64,000 bases of DNA from Mycobacterium sp. DL592 (GCF_011694515.1 NZ_CP050192.1:4532427-4596426); one strand, 5' to 3'. Numbered from the stretch's first letter, positions 19,731 through 28,554 are shown. Notes: a model not told the origin generated them from the sequence alone. Numbers and translations are program-made.

Positions 19731-20483
19731 ATGAACACTTCCGTGCTGGCCGTTCCTGACGAGACCCTCTACCACCTGCCTGAAACGATTAGCTGGCAGG
19801 ACGAGGACACGGGGTGCACCATCGTGCTTGCTCAGCCCGACAGCGAACCCACTCTCTGGCAAGACTACCTCCAGGGAGCGGAGCGCAACTACCGCAAACA
19901 CGGTGTGGAAGCCGCCCTGGACCTGGATTCGTTCAGCGACGGCCGCGACACCACGCTGTTCTACACCGCGCTGGACGCCGACGGCCGCGTGGTGGGCGGC
20001 CTGCGCGCCAAGGGTCCGTACTTCGACGCCGACGAGTCGCACGCGATCGTCGAATGGGAAGGACAGCCCGGGCAGGATATGGTCCGCAAGATGATCACCG
20101 ACCGACTGCCGTTCGGCGTGGTCGAGATGAAGTCCGCATGGGTGTCCGACGACCCTGAGCGGGCCGGCTCACTGACCAACACGTTCGCGCGCACTGCGTT
20201 CCCCACGATGTCGTTGCTCGGCGCGCAGTTCATCATGGCCACGGCCGCAGCCCACGTGCTCGACCGGTGGAGCTCGTCCGGTGGCGTCGTGGCGAGCAAG
20301 GTCCCGGCCGCCGCGTACCCGAGTGACCGTTATCGCACCAAGTTGATGTTCTGGGACCGGCGCACCTTCGCCAACCACGCTGCCCCGCGGCAGCTGGCGA
20401 AGATCGTCAAGGAAATGCGCATGCTGGCTACGCTGTCCGACGAGTTCAGCGGCTTCGGCATGCAGTACGGGAGTGGCATGTGA
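19731..20483 (+). CDS. GNAT-fold, N-acyl-amino-acid-synthase/LuxI-like protein
   Basis: A 250-residue soluble protein. The centre has the strand pattern TLFYTALDADGRVVGGLRAKGPY, the GNAT acyl-CoA or acyl-ACP site as seen in FeeM-type N-acyl amino acid synthases and LuxI autoinducer synthases. PTMSLLGAQFIMATAAAHVLDRW then follows as a helix. If the assignment is right, it would join an acyl chain to an amine and could make a diffusible signal; this is inferred from pattern, not a clear family match. ATG 19731 follows GGGAA. The stop overlaps the next start as GTGA (20480-20483), so it is coupled to the E1-nitroreductase gene. In M. tuberculosis the equivalent block is around Rv1354c-Rv1356c. 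Confidence 0.65.
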   Translation: MNTSVLAVPDETLYHLPETISWQDEDTGCTIVLAQPDSEPTLWQDYLQGAERNYRKHGVEAALDLDSFSDGRDTTLFYTALDADGRVVGGLRAKGPYFDADESHAIVEWEGQPGQDMVRKMITDRLPFGVVEMKSAWVSDDPERAGSLTNTFARTAFPTMSLLGAQFIMATAAAHVLDRWSSSGGVVASKVPAAAYPSDRYRTKLMFWDRRTFANHAAPRQLAKIVKEMRMLATLSDEFSGFGMQYGSGM

Positions 20484-22624
20484 GTTTCGACGTCTCCGCC
20501 GGTATCGGCGCGGACGCCTACAGCGCACACCTCCTGCACAGCGACAACCCCAACGACACCTCCGCACTGGACCGGCTGCGGTCTGACGCCACCATCGAAA
20601 TCCTCGATCAGACCGCCGGATTCGCGGAGGCTCTGCAGGCGCTGCGTCCCACACCCGATTCGAACCTGCTCGCCGAGCCGATGCGCTGGGCCTACTACCC
20701 GTGGCGACGGGCGGTTGTCGCGATACCGGGTCCGCTGGCGTTTCGCCGGCTGCGACTCGACCGCAACCGCAACATGATCACCGCCGAGGAACAGGACCGG
20801 CTGGCCGAACTGCGTATCGGAGTGATCGGGCTGTCGGTGGGCCACGCAATCGCCCACACCCTGGCCGCGCAGGGCCTGTGCGGCGAACTGCGCCTGGCCG
20901 ACTTCGACACCATGGAGCTGTCGAATCTGAATCGGGTTCCTGCAACGGTTTTCGACATCGGCGTCAATAAAGCTGTCGTCGCCGCCCGGCGGATCGCCGA
21001 GCTCGACCCCTACCTAACCGTCCGCGTCTCGACCGCCGGGATCACCCCGGATTCGATCGACGCGTTTCTCGACGGCCTCGACATCGTGGTCGAAGAGTGT
21101 GACTCGCTGGACATCAAGGCGGCCGTACGCGAGGCCGCCCGTACCCGCGGCATCCCGGTGCTGATGGCCAGCAGCGATCGCGGGCTGATCGACGTGGAGC
21201 GCTACGACCAGGACCCGCAACGGCCCATCCTGCACGGCCTCCTCGGCGATGTGAGCACCGCCGAGCTGGCGGGACTCAGCAGCAGCGACAAGGTTCCGCA
21301 CGTGCTGCGGATCGTCGACGCAGCGCGGCTGTCCGACCGCGGAGCGGCATCGCTTGTCGAGGTCGGCCGCACCTTGTCGACCTGGCCGCAGGTGGCCGGC
21401 GACATCGCGGTCGGGGCGGCCAGCGTCGCCGAGGCGGTCCGCCGGATCGGTCTCGGCGAGCCCCTGCCGTCGGGGCGGGTTCGCATCGACGTCGCCCGCG
21501 CCCTCGACGAGCTCGCCGAACCTCCACGGCCACCGACGGTCCCACCAGCCACCGACATCGCACCTGGCCAGGACCACAGTCTGGAGCCGGTGCAGGTCGC
21601 CATCGCCGCCGCCGTGCAGCGCGCCCCTTCGGGGGGCAACATGCAACCGTGGCACATTGTGGCTCAGAATGATTCGGTGACCGTCGAGATGGCAACGCAG
21701 TACACCTCGACGATGGACGTCGCCTACCGGGGCAGCGCGGTCGCGATCGGCGCCTCGACGTTCAACGCGCGGGTGGTGGCCGCCGCTCGCGGCGCCCTGG
21801 GTCCGGTCACCTTCACCGAGGACGCCCCGAGGGTTCCGCTGCGGGCCACAATCGAGCTCGCCGACGGGCGGGACGACGCGTTGGCGGCGCTGTACGGCCC
21901 GATGCTCGACCGGGAGACCAATCGGCACCGCGGCATACCCACGCCCCTGGACGCGGCGACTGTGGCGGCGCTCAAGGGTGCGGCACAGGCCGAGGGCGGT
22001 GTCCTGCGACTGCTGACCGAGCGCGCCGACATCGAGCGCGCCGCCGAGATCCTCGCCGCCACCGACCGGATCCGCTACCTCCAGCACCGTCTGCACGCCG
22101 AGATGATCTCCGAGCTGCGCTGGCCCGACGAGGACATCAGCGACGGGCTCGACATCCGCGGACTCGAGCTCGACCCGGCCGACATCGCCACCCTGGACAT
22201 CCTGCGCCGCGGCGACGTGATGGCTCGCCTAGCCGAGTGGAATGCGGGCCAGGCCCTCGGCGAAGACGTCACCAAACGGGTCCGCAGCAGTTCAGCCCTG
22301 GGCGTGGTCACGATGACCGGCCACACGCTCACCGACTACGCGCGCGGTGGCGCGGCCGTCGAGGCGGTGTGGATCGCCGCCGAGCAGCACCGGATCGGGA
22401 TTCAGCCGGTGTCGCCGGTCTTCCTGTACGCCCACGATGACGGCGACCTGGCCGAGCTCGCCGCCGAGCACGTGCCTGCGCTGCGCTCCCTGCAACAGCA
22501 GTTCCGCGATCTGACCGGCACCGACCCCACCGAAGGACAGGCCCTGGTCCTGCGATTCATCCACGCTCCTAAGCCGTCTGTACGGAGCCGGCGCCGATCA
22601 ATGGATGGCGAACGGATCCGATGA
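20480..22624 (+). CDS. E1-like (ThiF/MoeB) adenylating domain fused to nitroreductase (MoeY-like)
   Basis: A 714-residue fusion like Rv1355c (called MoeY). Residues about 100-330 are an E1/ThiF fold: VIGLSVG (115-121) is a degenerate nucleotide loop, ADFDTMELSNLNR ends in the Arg finger (NLNR, 149-152), and NKA follows. The usual CxxC zinc pair and catalytic Cys are not evident. Residues about 370-700 are an FMN nitroreductase, with RAPSGGNMQPW at 381-391. E1 plus nitroreductase recalls azoline-forming peptide pathways, but no YcaO gene is present. I infer adenylation of a carboxylate plus a flavin redox step on a small molecule. GTG 20480 overlaps the upstream stop; the end overlaps the next gene (ATGA). 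Confidence 0.85.
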   Translation: MSFDVSAGIGADAYSAHLLHSDNPNDTSALDRLRSDATIEILDQTAGFAEALQALRPTPDSNLLAEPMRWAYYPWRRAVVAIPGPLAFRRLRLDRNRNMITAEEQDRLAELRIGVIGLSVGHAIAHTLAAQGLCGELRLADFDTMELSNLNRVPATVFDIGVNKAVVAARRIAELDPYLTVRVSTAGITPDSIDAFLDGLDIVVEECDSLDIKAAVREAARTRGIPVLMASSDRGLIDVERYDQDPQRPILHGLLGDVSTAELAGLSSSDKVPHVLRIVDAARLSDRGAASLVEVGRTLSTWPQVAGDIAVGAASVAEAVRRIGLGEPLPSGRVRIDVARALDELAEPPRPPTVPPATDIAPGQDHSLEPVQVAIAAAVQRAPSGGNMQPWHIVAQNDSVTVEMATQYTSTMDVAYRGSAVAIGASTFNARVVAAARGALGPVTFTEDAPRVPLRATIELADGRDDALAALYGPMLDRETNRHRGIPTPLDAATVAALKGAAQAEGGVLRLLTERADIERAAEILAATDRIRYLQHRLHAEMISELRWPDEDISDGLDIRGLELDPADIATLDILRRGDVMARLAEWNAGQALGEDVTKRVRSSSALGVVTMTGHTLTDYARGGAAVEAVWIAAEQHRIGIQPVSPVFLYAHDDGDLAELAAEHVPALRSLQQQFRDLTGTDPTEGQALVLRFIHAPKPSVRSRRRSMDGERIR

Positions 22625-24480
22625 ACGTCCCGCACCGCCTCGACAACCTCGTCACCGAGGTCGCCACCCGATTGATGGCGGCCACGTCGGCGACGTCGTC
22701 GGAGGTCAGCCGTGACGTGCTCGCCGAGCTGGTGACGACCTTCGGTGTCGATGTCAGCTTCCTTCGCTACAACGACCACTCGATCCGGGCCACCAAGCTC
22801 GTCGCCGAGTGGCCGCAGCGGCCCGAGGTTCCGGATCCGGATCCACTCGGGGTGGTCTACTTCGCCGACGCGGATCCGATTTTCGCCGCCGCCGAACACG
22901 CCAAGGAACCGGTGTTCTTCTCCCCCGAGCCGGTGGAAGAAGAGGCGGAGGACTACCAGCGCCGCGTCGCGGAAGCCGGCTATGCGCTGCCCTCGCTGGC
23001 CTCGGTGCCGCTGCTGTCCGGCGACGTCACCACCGGAGCCCTGGGATTCATCAAGTTCGGCATCAAGGACTGGTCGCCGGAAGAACTCAACGCGCTCAAG
23101 GCGATTGCCTCACTGTTTGCCCAGGTTCAGGCGCGGGTGGTCGCCGAAGACCAACTGCGCTATCTCGCCGAGCACGACGACCTGACCGGCCTCAGTAATC
23201 GCCGGGCGTTGCTGGCGCACTTGGACGAGCGGCTGCGCACGGGCAGGCCGGGCCCGGTGTCGGCGCTGTTCCTCGATCTCGACCGGCTCAAGGCCATCAA
23301 CGACTATCTCGGCCACCACGCCGGTGACTGGTTCATCCGGACCTTCGCCGAGCGTCTACGCGAAGAGACCGACGAGGCCGACGTGATCGCACGCCTCGGT
23401 GGCGACGAGTTCGTGGTCGTTCCCGCGGCTCCGATGGGTGCCGCTGAGGCCGAGTCACTGGCGTACCGCCTGCAAGCGCTGTTGCGCGAACGCGTTGCGA
23501 TCGGTGGCGAAATGCTCACCCGCACAGTCAGTATCGGTGTCGCACTGGGTTCACCGGGACGTGACACCACCTCCGATCTGCTCCGCCGCGCCGATCAGGC
23601 GGTGCTCAACGCCAAGAACGCCGGCGGCAACAAGATCGCGGTCTTCACCGACGAGATGTCACTGAGCAGTGAGTTCCGCAACGATATCGAGCTGCATCTG
23701 CAGGGTGTCATCGAGACCGGTTCGCTGATCCTGCACTACCTGCCCGAGGTCGACATGCGTACCGGTGAGGTGCTGGCGACCGAGGCTCTGGTGCGCTGGC
23801 AGCACCCGACCCGGGGACTGCTGCTTCCCGACTCGTTCATCCATGTTGCCGAATCCATCAACCTGGCAGGCGAATTGGGCCGCTGGGTCATGCGGACGGC
23901 ATGTGAGCAGTTCAGCCGCTGGCAGGCCCAGGGCCTCGCCGAGAACGCGACGCTGCGGCTCAACGTCTCACCGGTTCAGCTCGTCACGGACGGATTCGTC
24001 GAAACGGTGCGGGAATCCATCGAGGAGTTCGGGCTCGACGGCAAGTCGGTATGTCTGGAGATCACCGAAAGTGTTGTGGTGCAAGACATCGAGACCACAC
24101 GGACCACGCTTGCCGGGCTCAAGGAAGTCGGGGTGCAGGTCGCGATCGACGATTTCGGCACCGGCTACAGTGTGCTGACCCACCTCAAGTCCCTGCCGGT
24201 CGACACCCTCAAGATCGACAAGAGCTTCGTGCTGGACCTGGGCTCGAACCCCGGCGATCTGGCGATCGTCCGCGCGGTCATCGCACTCGCCGAAGCCTTC
24301 GAACTGGAGTTGGTTGCCGAGGGGGTGGAACACGAAACCGCGGCGTTGACCCTGCTGCAGCACGGCTGCCATCGCGCGCAGGGTTTCCTGCTCTCCCGCC
24401 CGCTGCCCGCCGATGCGATGGCCGAGCTGTTCGCGAAAAAGTTTGTCTCAGTTGACTTCGGCGCCGCCAAGGGGCGCTGA
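22621..24480 (+). CDS. GAF-GGDEF-EAL cyclic-di-GMP synthase/phosphodiesterase (DcpA-like)
   Basis: A 619-residue cytoplasmic enzyme like M. smegmatis DcpA and Rv1354c. A GAF sensor domain (about 15-165) is followed by a GGDEF domain with intact GGDEF at residues 260-264, then an EAL domain with EALVRW at 388 and later DDFGTGYSVL and HGCHRAQGFLLSRPL motifs. Both catalytic halves look active, so it should make and break cyclic di-GMP, with the GAF ligand setting the balance. The product-inhibition I-site (RxxD five residues before GGDEF) reads DEAD, so feedback inhibition may be lost. The ATG overlaps the preceding stop by four bases. Confidence 0.95.
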   Translation: MNVPHRLDNLVTEVATRLMAATSATSSEVSRDVLAELVTTFGVDVSFLRYNDHSIRATKLVAEWPQRPEVPDPDPLGVVYFADADPIFAAAEHAKEPVFFSPEPVEEEAEDYQRRVAEAGYALPSLASVPLLSGDVTTGALGFIKFGIKDWSPEELNALKAIASLFAQVQARVVAEDQLRYLAEHDDLTGLSNRRALLAHLDERLRTGRPGPVSALFLDLDRLKAINDYLGHHAGDWFIRTFAERLREETDEADVIARLGGDEFVVVPAAPMGAAEAESLAYRLQALLRERVAIGGEMLTRTVSIGVALGSPGRDTTSDLLRRADQAVLNAKNAGGNKIAVFTDEMSLSSEFRNDIELHLQGVIETGSLILHYLPEVDMRTGEVLATEALVRWQHPTRGLLLPDSFIHVAESINLAGELGRWVMRTACEQFSRWQAQGLAENATLRLNVSPVQLVTDGFVETVRESIEEFGLDGKSVCLEITESVVVQDIETTRTTLAGLKEVGVQVAIDDFGTGYSVLTHLKSLPVDTLKIDKSFVLDLGSNPGDLAIVRAVIALAEAFELELVAEGVEHETAALTLLQHGCHRAQGFLLSRPLPADAMAELFAKKFVSVDFGAAKGR

Positions 24481-24481
24481 G

Positions 24482-25264
24482 TCAGCTCTGCTGCAGCAGT
24501 TCGACCCGGCCGAATCGGCTGGCTGACCGGCTGACAATGGCTACCTGTACGTCGATGTCGCGCAACTCGGGTTGGGCGGGCCACTCGGCACCACCGGGCA
24601 TGGGTCCGGTGGACAGCGCTACACCTTCCAGCGCCCGCACCAGCCTGACACCCGACGGACCCTCGATGGCCGCTCCGGCCACCCGGCCGTCCTCGAACAC
24701 CAACCGCTGGATCGCCGCTCCGTCGCCCTCGATCTCACGCTCGCGAGCCTGCTCGGCCAGCCAGGCCGCCAATGCCGGACCCGGCCGGTCGGCGTTCGGC
24801 CGATAGCCCCCGAGCACCGCCGCACGGATCGCGGTGCCGGACTCGCTGCGCATCGGGATCATGCCGTCGGGCACCCCGCTGTAGATCACCCCAAATGGCG
24901 ACACCGCGCACTGGAGAGCCCAGTCCCGCAGTCTCGAGCCGACGAACGGGGCGATGGTGGCGTGCTTACCCTTCTTCGGGGTGACCGGCGGTTCGGGCAC
25001 CGCCCGGGTCAGCGGCAGCTCCAGGTTCCCCGGGACGCGGGGCAGGGATCCGAGGTCATCGATCATCGCCTGCAGATACTCCAGCGTGTCCTCATCGGCA
25101 AGATCGGCCGGCGATACCGCGTCGGCGAAGACCACACTCAGACCGAGATCGGCGCACAGAATCGCGTGGGCCAGCGCGCCGGGACCGCTGCCCGCGCAGA
25201 TGACGTCGACGACGTCATCCCAGTACAAGTTGGAGAACCGTTCGACGTTGTCGTCAGCAGTCAT
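24482..25264 (-). CDS. FAD/NAD-binding (Rossmann) protein
   Basis: A 260-residue protein converging with the GGDEF-EAL gene (stops one base apart). The N-terminal dinucleotide fold is DDVVDVICAGSGPGALAHAILCADLGLSVVFAD, with a GxGxxG-like GSGPGA (about 20-25) and an acidic end to strand 2. The later part has RSESGTAIRAAVLGGYRP and a region resembling the flavin-binding half of ketosteroid dehydrogenase/fumarate reductase-type proteins, but the substrate domain is short. ATG 25264 gives the MTADDNVERF start. The gene is divergent from the first TetR gene and may share its operator. Confidence 0.7.
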   Translation of the reverse strand: MTADDNVERFSNLYWDDVVDVICAGSGPGALAHAILCADLGLSVVFADAVSPADLADEDTLEYLQAMIDDLGSLPRVPGNLELPLTRAVPEPPVTPKKGKHATIAPFVGSRLRDWALQCAVSPFGVIYSGVPDGMIPMRSESGTAIRAAVLGGYRPNADRPGPALAAWLAEQAREREIEGDGAAIQRLVFEDGRVAGAAIEGPSGVRLVRALEGVALSTGPMPGGAEWPAQPELRDIDVQVAIVSRSASRFGRVELLQQS

Positions 25265-25357
25265 CGCCGCCAGCCTGGAGTAGCCACCTTCGGACCCCGA
25301 ACCGAGAGTACGCATTGGGAGATTGTTACATACTTTTCCGCTGATTTACTACGGTCT

Positions 25358-25376
25358 GTATGACCTAGGGTCATAC
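25358..25376. promoter_or_regulatory. 19-base palindrome between FAD protein and TetR genes
   Basis: GTATGACC (25358-25365) and GGTCATAC (25369-25376) are perfect arms around TAG. It lies about midway in the 212-base divergent spacer. It is the clearest candidate binding site for one of the two TetR proteins encoded just downstream. It could control both the regulator genes and the divergent FAD gene. Confidence 0.65.
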
Positions 25377-25476
25377 TCTAGCGCTGGACTACATTTATCC
25401 GTCGGGAAACACCCCTAGAAACGGGTTACGCGTCAGGGTTGCTGCATAATCGACAGTCGCGGGGGACACGGATGAA

Positions 25477-26169
25477 ATGGATTCATTGGTGACGCAGCTG
25501 GGCGACAAGGCGACCGACACCACGCGTGCGCAGATCCTGCGCGCCGCGTGCCGTGAGTTCGCCGGCAAGGCCTACAGCTCGGTGAGCCTCGACGACATCC
25601 TGGCCAACGCCGAGGTCACCAAAGGCGCGATGTACTTCCACTTCCGGTCCAAGCATGCTCTGGCTGAGGCCATCATCGACGAACGCACCGCGATAACCCG
25701 CGGCTCGATCCACGAGATCATGGGCCGCAAGCTCTCCGGACTGGAGACGATCGTCGACATCGTCTACCTGGTCGCCGCCCAGGACTACACGACCGAGATC
25801 GGCCAGGCCGGGCTGAACCTGATGGATTCGGTCGGCCGCATCGAGGGTGTGCAAGCCAAACGACTGGACGAGTGGATCAGGGGCATGGCCGCGGCGGTGG
25901 CACGCGCCGTCCACGAAGGCGACATCGCCGAAGGCCGCGATCCCGAAGACGTTGCCCGCCTTATCATCTCGATGTACACCGGGACCAGGCTGACCACCGA
26001 ACTAAACAACGCCGAGCAGTTCCTGCGCAACATGGAGAAGAACTGGAACCTCATCCTGCCCGGGTTCGCGGCCCCGGACCGGATCGACTACTTCAGCCAG
26101 TTCATCCGGCGCCGGACCGTCCAAGCCTTGAAGAACTGGAGGACCCCACCCGATGGGCCGTCAAGCTAG
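25477..26169 (+). CDS. TetR regulator, butyrolactone-receptor (ScbR/ArpA) type
   Basis: A 230-residue regulator. The helix-turn-helix at about residues 17-63 (AQILRAACREFAGKAYSSV then LDDILANAEVTKGAMYFHFRSKHALAEAII) matches the ScbR/ArpA subgroup pattern (VTKGAxYFHFxSKxxLA). The C-terminal ligand domain is helical. Family members in Streptomyces bind gamma-butyrolactones or butenolides; the ligand here is unknown. ATG 25477 follows GGGGGA at 10 bases; an ATG five bases earlier is in another frame. It overlaps the second TetR gene by 17 bases. Confidence 0.85.
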   Translation: MDSLVTQLGDKATDTTRAQILRAACREFAGKAYSSVSLDDILANAEVTKGAMYFHFRSKHALAEAIIDERTAITRGSIHEIMGRKLSGLETIVDIVYLVAAQDYTTEIGQAGLNLMDSVGRIEGVQAKRLDEWIRGMAAAVARAVHEGDIAEGRDPEDVARLIISMYTGTRLTTELNNAEQFLRNMEKNWNLILPGFAAPDRIDYFSQFIRRRTVQALKNWRTPPDGPSS

Positions 26170-26815
26170 AGCAGAGGCAACCCGCGCCAGGATCATCGAC
26201 GCCGCCGTCGAGCTCTTCGACGAAATCGGCTTCGCTGCAACAGGTCTCGGTGACATCATCGAACGAGCCGACATCACCAAAGGCGCGCTCTACTACCATT
26301 TCGAATCCAAGGAGTCGCTTGCGGCAGCCATCATCGAGGAGGCCACCGAGCGGGTGATCGGAACCTTCCGGGAGATCGCCAGCTCGTCGTCGCCGGCGCT
26401 GGAGAACATGGTGCACGGCTCGTTCGTCGTCCTCGGACTCATCGCCCACGACAAGCTGGCCCGGATCGGACGCCAACTCGCGCGGGCTCTCGGCCAGTTC
26501 AGCGATGCCGGTGCGCAGACCTACCAGGACTGGACCACCGTGGTGTCCGGTCAGGCCCACAAGGCCGCCGAGGAAGGCGACCTGCGGGACGGAGCCGACC
26601 CCGACGTCGTCGCCGCGACGATCATCGCGGTGCTGCTGGGTGTCGAGCAGTTGTCGACAGCCCTCAGCGCCGGCTCCGACATGCTGGTGCGGTTGTCGTG
26701 GGCCTGGCAGCTGCTGCTGCCCTCGATCGCCGCCGAGGAGTCACTTGCCTACTTCCAGCAGTACCTGGCACGGGAAGCGGTGCGGTTCAACCCGGGCGAA
26801 CCCCAGCCGCAATGA
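26153..26815 (+). CDS. Second TetR regulator, butyrolactone-receptor (ScbR) type
   Basis: A 220-residue paralogue of the preceding regulator. The DNA-binding part is RARIIDAAVELFDEIGFAATGLGDIIERADITKGALYYHFESKESLAAAII, close to the ScbR/ArpA pattern. The ligand domain is a separate helical core with HDKLARIGRQLARALGQ. Its start lies inside the end of the first TetR gene, so the two are probably made together and may form heterodimers or answer two related ligands. The gene converges with the PAS gene three bases after its stop. Confidence 0.85.
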   Translation: MGRQARAEATRARIIDAAVELFDEIGFAATGLGDIIERADITKGALYYHFESKESLAAAIIEEATERVIGTFREIASSSSPALENMVHGSFVVLGLIAHDKLARIGRQLARALGQFSDAGAQTYQDWTTVVSGQAHKAAEEGDLRDGADPDVVAATIIAVLLGVEQLSTALSAGSDMLVRLSWAWQLLLPSIAAEESLAYFQQYLAREAVRFNPGEPQPQ

Positions 26816-26818
26816 GGC

Positions 26819-27217
26819 CTACGCCTCGTCTTCCCAAAGTTGTTCGGTGAGGTCCTGAAAAGTCGCCAGCGCCACCGGGTCGTCGCCACGCAACAGAGCC
26901 GACCTACTGAGCTTCGCGCGTACCGTCGAGCCGTCTGCGTGTCGCAGCTCCACCAGCAGATCGGCGTGCGCCCGAACAACGGAGACGACCGACGCGTCCG
27001 GCACGGTGCCGAAGATGTCGTCGAACTTCATCGCGAGCACGTCGTGAACGTCGAAGCCGACCATCACACCGAATGCCTCGTTGGCGAACAGGATCGTCCC
27101 GTCCTCACCGACTGCGAGCACCGGCACCGGCAGCCGCTCGAGCACCACGAGCGCAGGCATCTGCTGAAGGGTTTCCAGCGGTGACTGCCCGGACCGCCCC
27201 TGCCGTCGCCGCTCCAT
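26819..27217 (-). CDS. Single PAS-domain protein
   Basis: A 132-residue protein that is essentially one PAS domain (residues about 28-125): LERLPVPVLAVGEDGTILFANEAFGVMVGFDVHDVLAMKFDDIF and the C-terminal PAC part with LATFQDLTEQL. The N-terminus is basic (MERRRQGR). There is no output domain, so it may dock onto another sensor or repressor, or act as a small redox or ligand sensor. It is 19 bases after pyrE on the same strand, and converges with the second TetR gene. A functional link to the GGDEF-EAL protein, whose sensory domain is GAF, is possible but unproven. Confidence 0.8.
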   Translation of the reverse strand: MERRRQGRSGQSPLETLQQMPALVVLERLPVPVLAVGEDGTILFANEAFGVMVGFDVHDVLAMKFDDIFGTVPDASVVSVVRAHADLLVELRHADGSTVRAKLSRSALLRGDDPVALATFQDLTEQLWEDEA

Positions 27218-27236
27218 GACCCTGGTTATCCCTGCC

Positions 27237-27797
27237 TCAGGCCAGACCGAGATCGGCCAGCCCGAGGATGCTGCGGTAGGGCACACCTTCGGCTTCGATC
27301 GCCTCGGCGGCACCCGTCGCCCGGTCGACCACGGTCGCCACACCCACCACCGTCGCACCCGCGTCGCGGACGGCGTGCACCGCTGTCAGGGCCGAGCCGC
27401 CGGTGGTGCTGGTGTCCTCGACGACCAGCACGCGCTTACCCGCCACGTCGGCCCCTTCGATTTGGCGTTGCAGCCCATGGGCTTTCGCCGACTTGCGTAC
27501 GACGAAGGCGTCGATGGGCCGGCCCGGTGCATGCATGACGGCGCTGGCCACCGGGTCGGCGCCCATGGTCAGTCCACCGACCGCGGCGTAGTCCCAGTCG
27601 GCGGTGAGCTCACGCATGAGACGGCCGATGAGCGGTGCGGCCTGGTGGTGCAGAGTCGCCCGGCGCAGGTCGACGTAGTAGTCGGCTTCTTTACCCGAGG
27701 ACAGGGTGACCCGGCCGAAGACCACCGAGAGCTCGCGCACCAGTCGGGCGAGTTCGTCGCGTTGATCGGAGTTGATGTCAGGTGCGGTCACGGCCAC
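27237..27797 (-). CDS. pyrE: Orotate phosphoribosyltransferase
   Basis: Joins orotate to PRPP to give orotidine 5'-monophosphate in pyrimidine synthesis. A 186-residue protein with the PRPP loop [15 protein letters not shown] and the substrate strand [20 protein letters not shown]. It is close to the M. tuberculosis enzyme (Rv0382c), which supports this identity. GTG 27797 is chosen because AAGGGA (complement of 27805-27810) lies seven bases upstream; TTG 27803 and GTG 27791 are alternatives. The start lies inside the end of the SDR gene, so the two are coupled. Confidence 0.95.
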   Translation of the reverse strand: MAVTAPDINSDQRDELARLVRELSVVFGRVTLSSGKEADYYVDLRRATLHHQAAPLIGRLMRELTADWDYAAVGGLTMGADPVASAVMHAPGRPIDAFVVRKSAKAHGLQRQIEGADVAGKRVLVVEDTSTTGGSALTAVHAVRDAGATVVGVATVVDRATGAAEAIEAEGVPYRSILGLADLGLA

Positions 27798-28554
27798 GTC
27801 CAAATCCCTTTGTGAGCGCGCGGACCAGCCCGCGCGGAACGAGACGCCCGCCGGTCGTCAGCACTTTGTACTGCAGGCCGGGAACGCTGATGACTTTGCC
27901 CTTGGCCACATCGGCCAGGCTTTCGGCGACCACGTCGTCGACGGTGAGCCACATGATGTTCGGAATCGACGTCATGTTGATACCGGCGCGCTGATGGAAC
28001 TCGGTGCGCACGAAGCCTGGGCATACCGCGTGAATGCTCACGCCGGTGCCGTCCAGACCGTTGGCCAACCCCTCGCTGAACGACACCACCCACGCCTTGG
28101 ACGCCGAGTACGTCGAGCCGCGGCCGGACAGCAGCCCGGCCACACTCGAGATGTTGATGACCGTGCCGGAACCGGCGGCCAGCATCGGCGGCAGCGCGGC
28201 TCTGGTCAGCTGCATCACCGCGGTGACATTGACGTCGAGCTGTGCCTGCAGCATCGCCGGATCGGCGGTCCAGAACTCACCCGAAGTGCCGAAGCCGGCA
28301 TTGTTGACCAGCACGGCGACCCCGGCGGCCAGCCGGTCGGCCACCGTGGCGCGGTCGGCTGCAACGCTGAGGTCGGCGGCCAGCACCTCGACGTCGACAC
28401 CGTGGGCTGCGCGAAGTTCGGCGGCAAGGTCCTCGAGGCGCTCCGCGTTGCGGGCGACGAGGACCAGGTTGTAGCCGTCACGGGCGTAGCGGCGGGCATA
28501 GCCGGCGCCGAGACCTGAGGTGGGCCCGGTGACGAGGGCGACGGGACGGGACAC
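27778..28554 (-). CDS. Short-chain dehydrogenase/reductase
   Basis: A 258-residue classical SDR. The nucleotide site is [17 protein letters not shown] (TGxxxGxG, residues 9-16), NNAG is at about residue 90, and the active-site Ser and YSASK (Tyr, Lys) are all present. Residues RNAER after the second strand suggest NADP preference. The C-terminal half contains PGFVRTEF. The substrate is unknown. GTG 28554 is the start. It sits between the ttfA gene and pyrE, all on the minus strand. Confidence 0.88.
   Translation of the reverse strand: MSRPVALVTGPTSGLGAGYARRYARDGYNLVLVARNAERLEDLAAELRAAHGVDVEVLAADLSVAADRATVADRLAAGVAVLVNNAGFGTSGEFWTADPAMLQAQLDVNVTAVMQLTRAALPPMLAAGSGTVINISSVAGLLSGRGSTYSASKAWVVSFSEGLANGLDGTGVSIHAVCPGFVRTEFHQRAGINMTSIPNIMWLTVDDVVAESLADVAKGKVISVPGLQYKVLTTGGRLVPRGLVRALTKGFGRGRDRT

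Noticed and set aside
27798..27803. TTG 27803 as pyrE start
   Set aside because: Its ribosome site would be only two bases away, whereas GTG 27797 has seven bases from AAGGGA.
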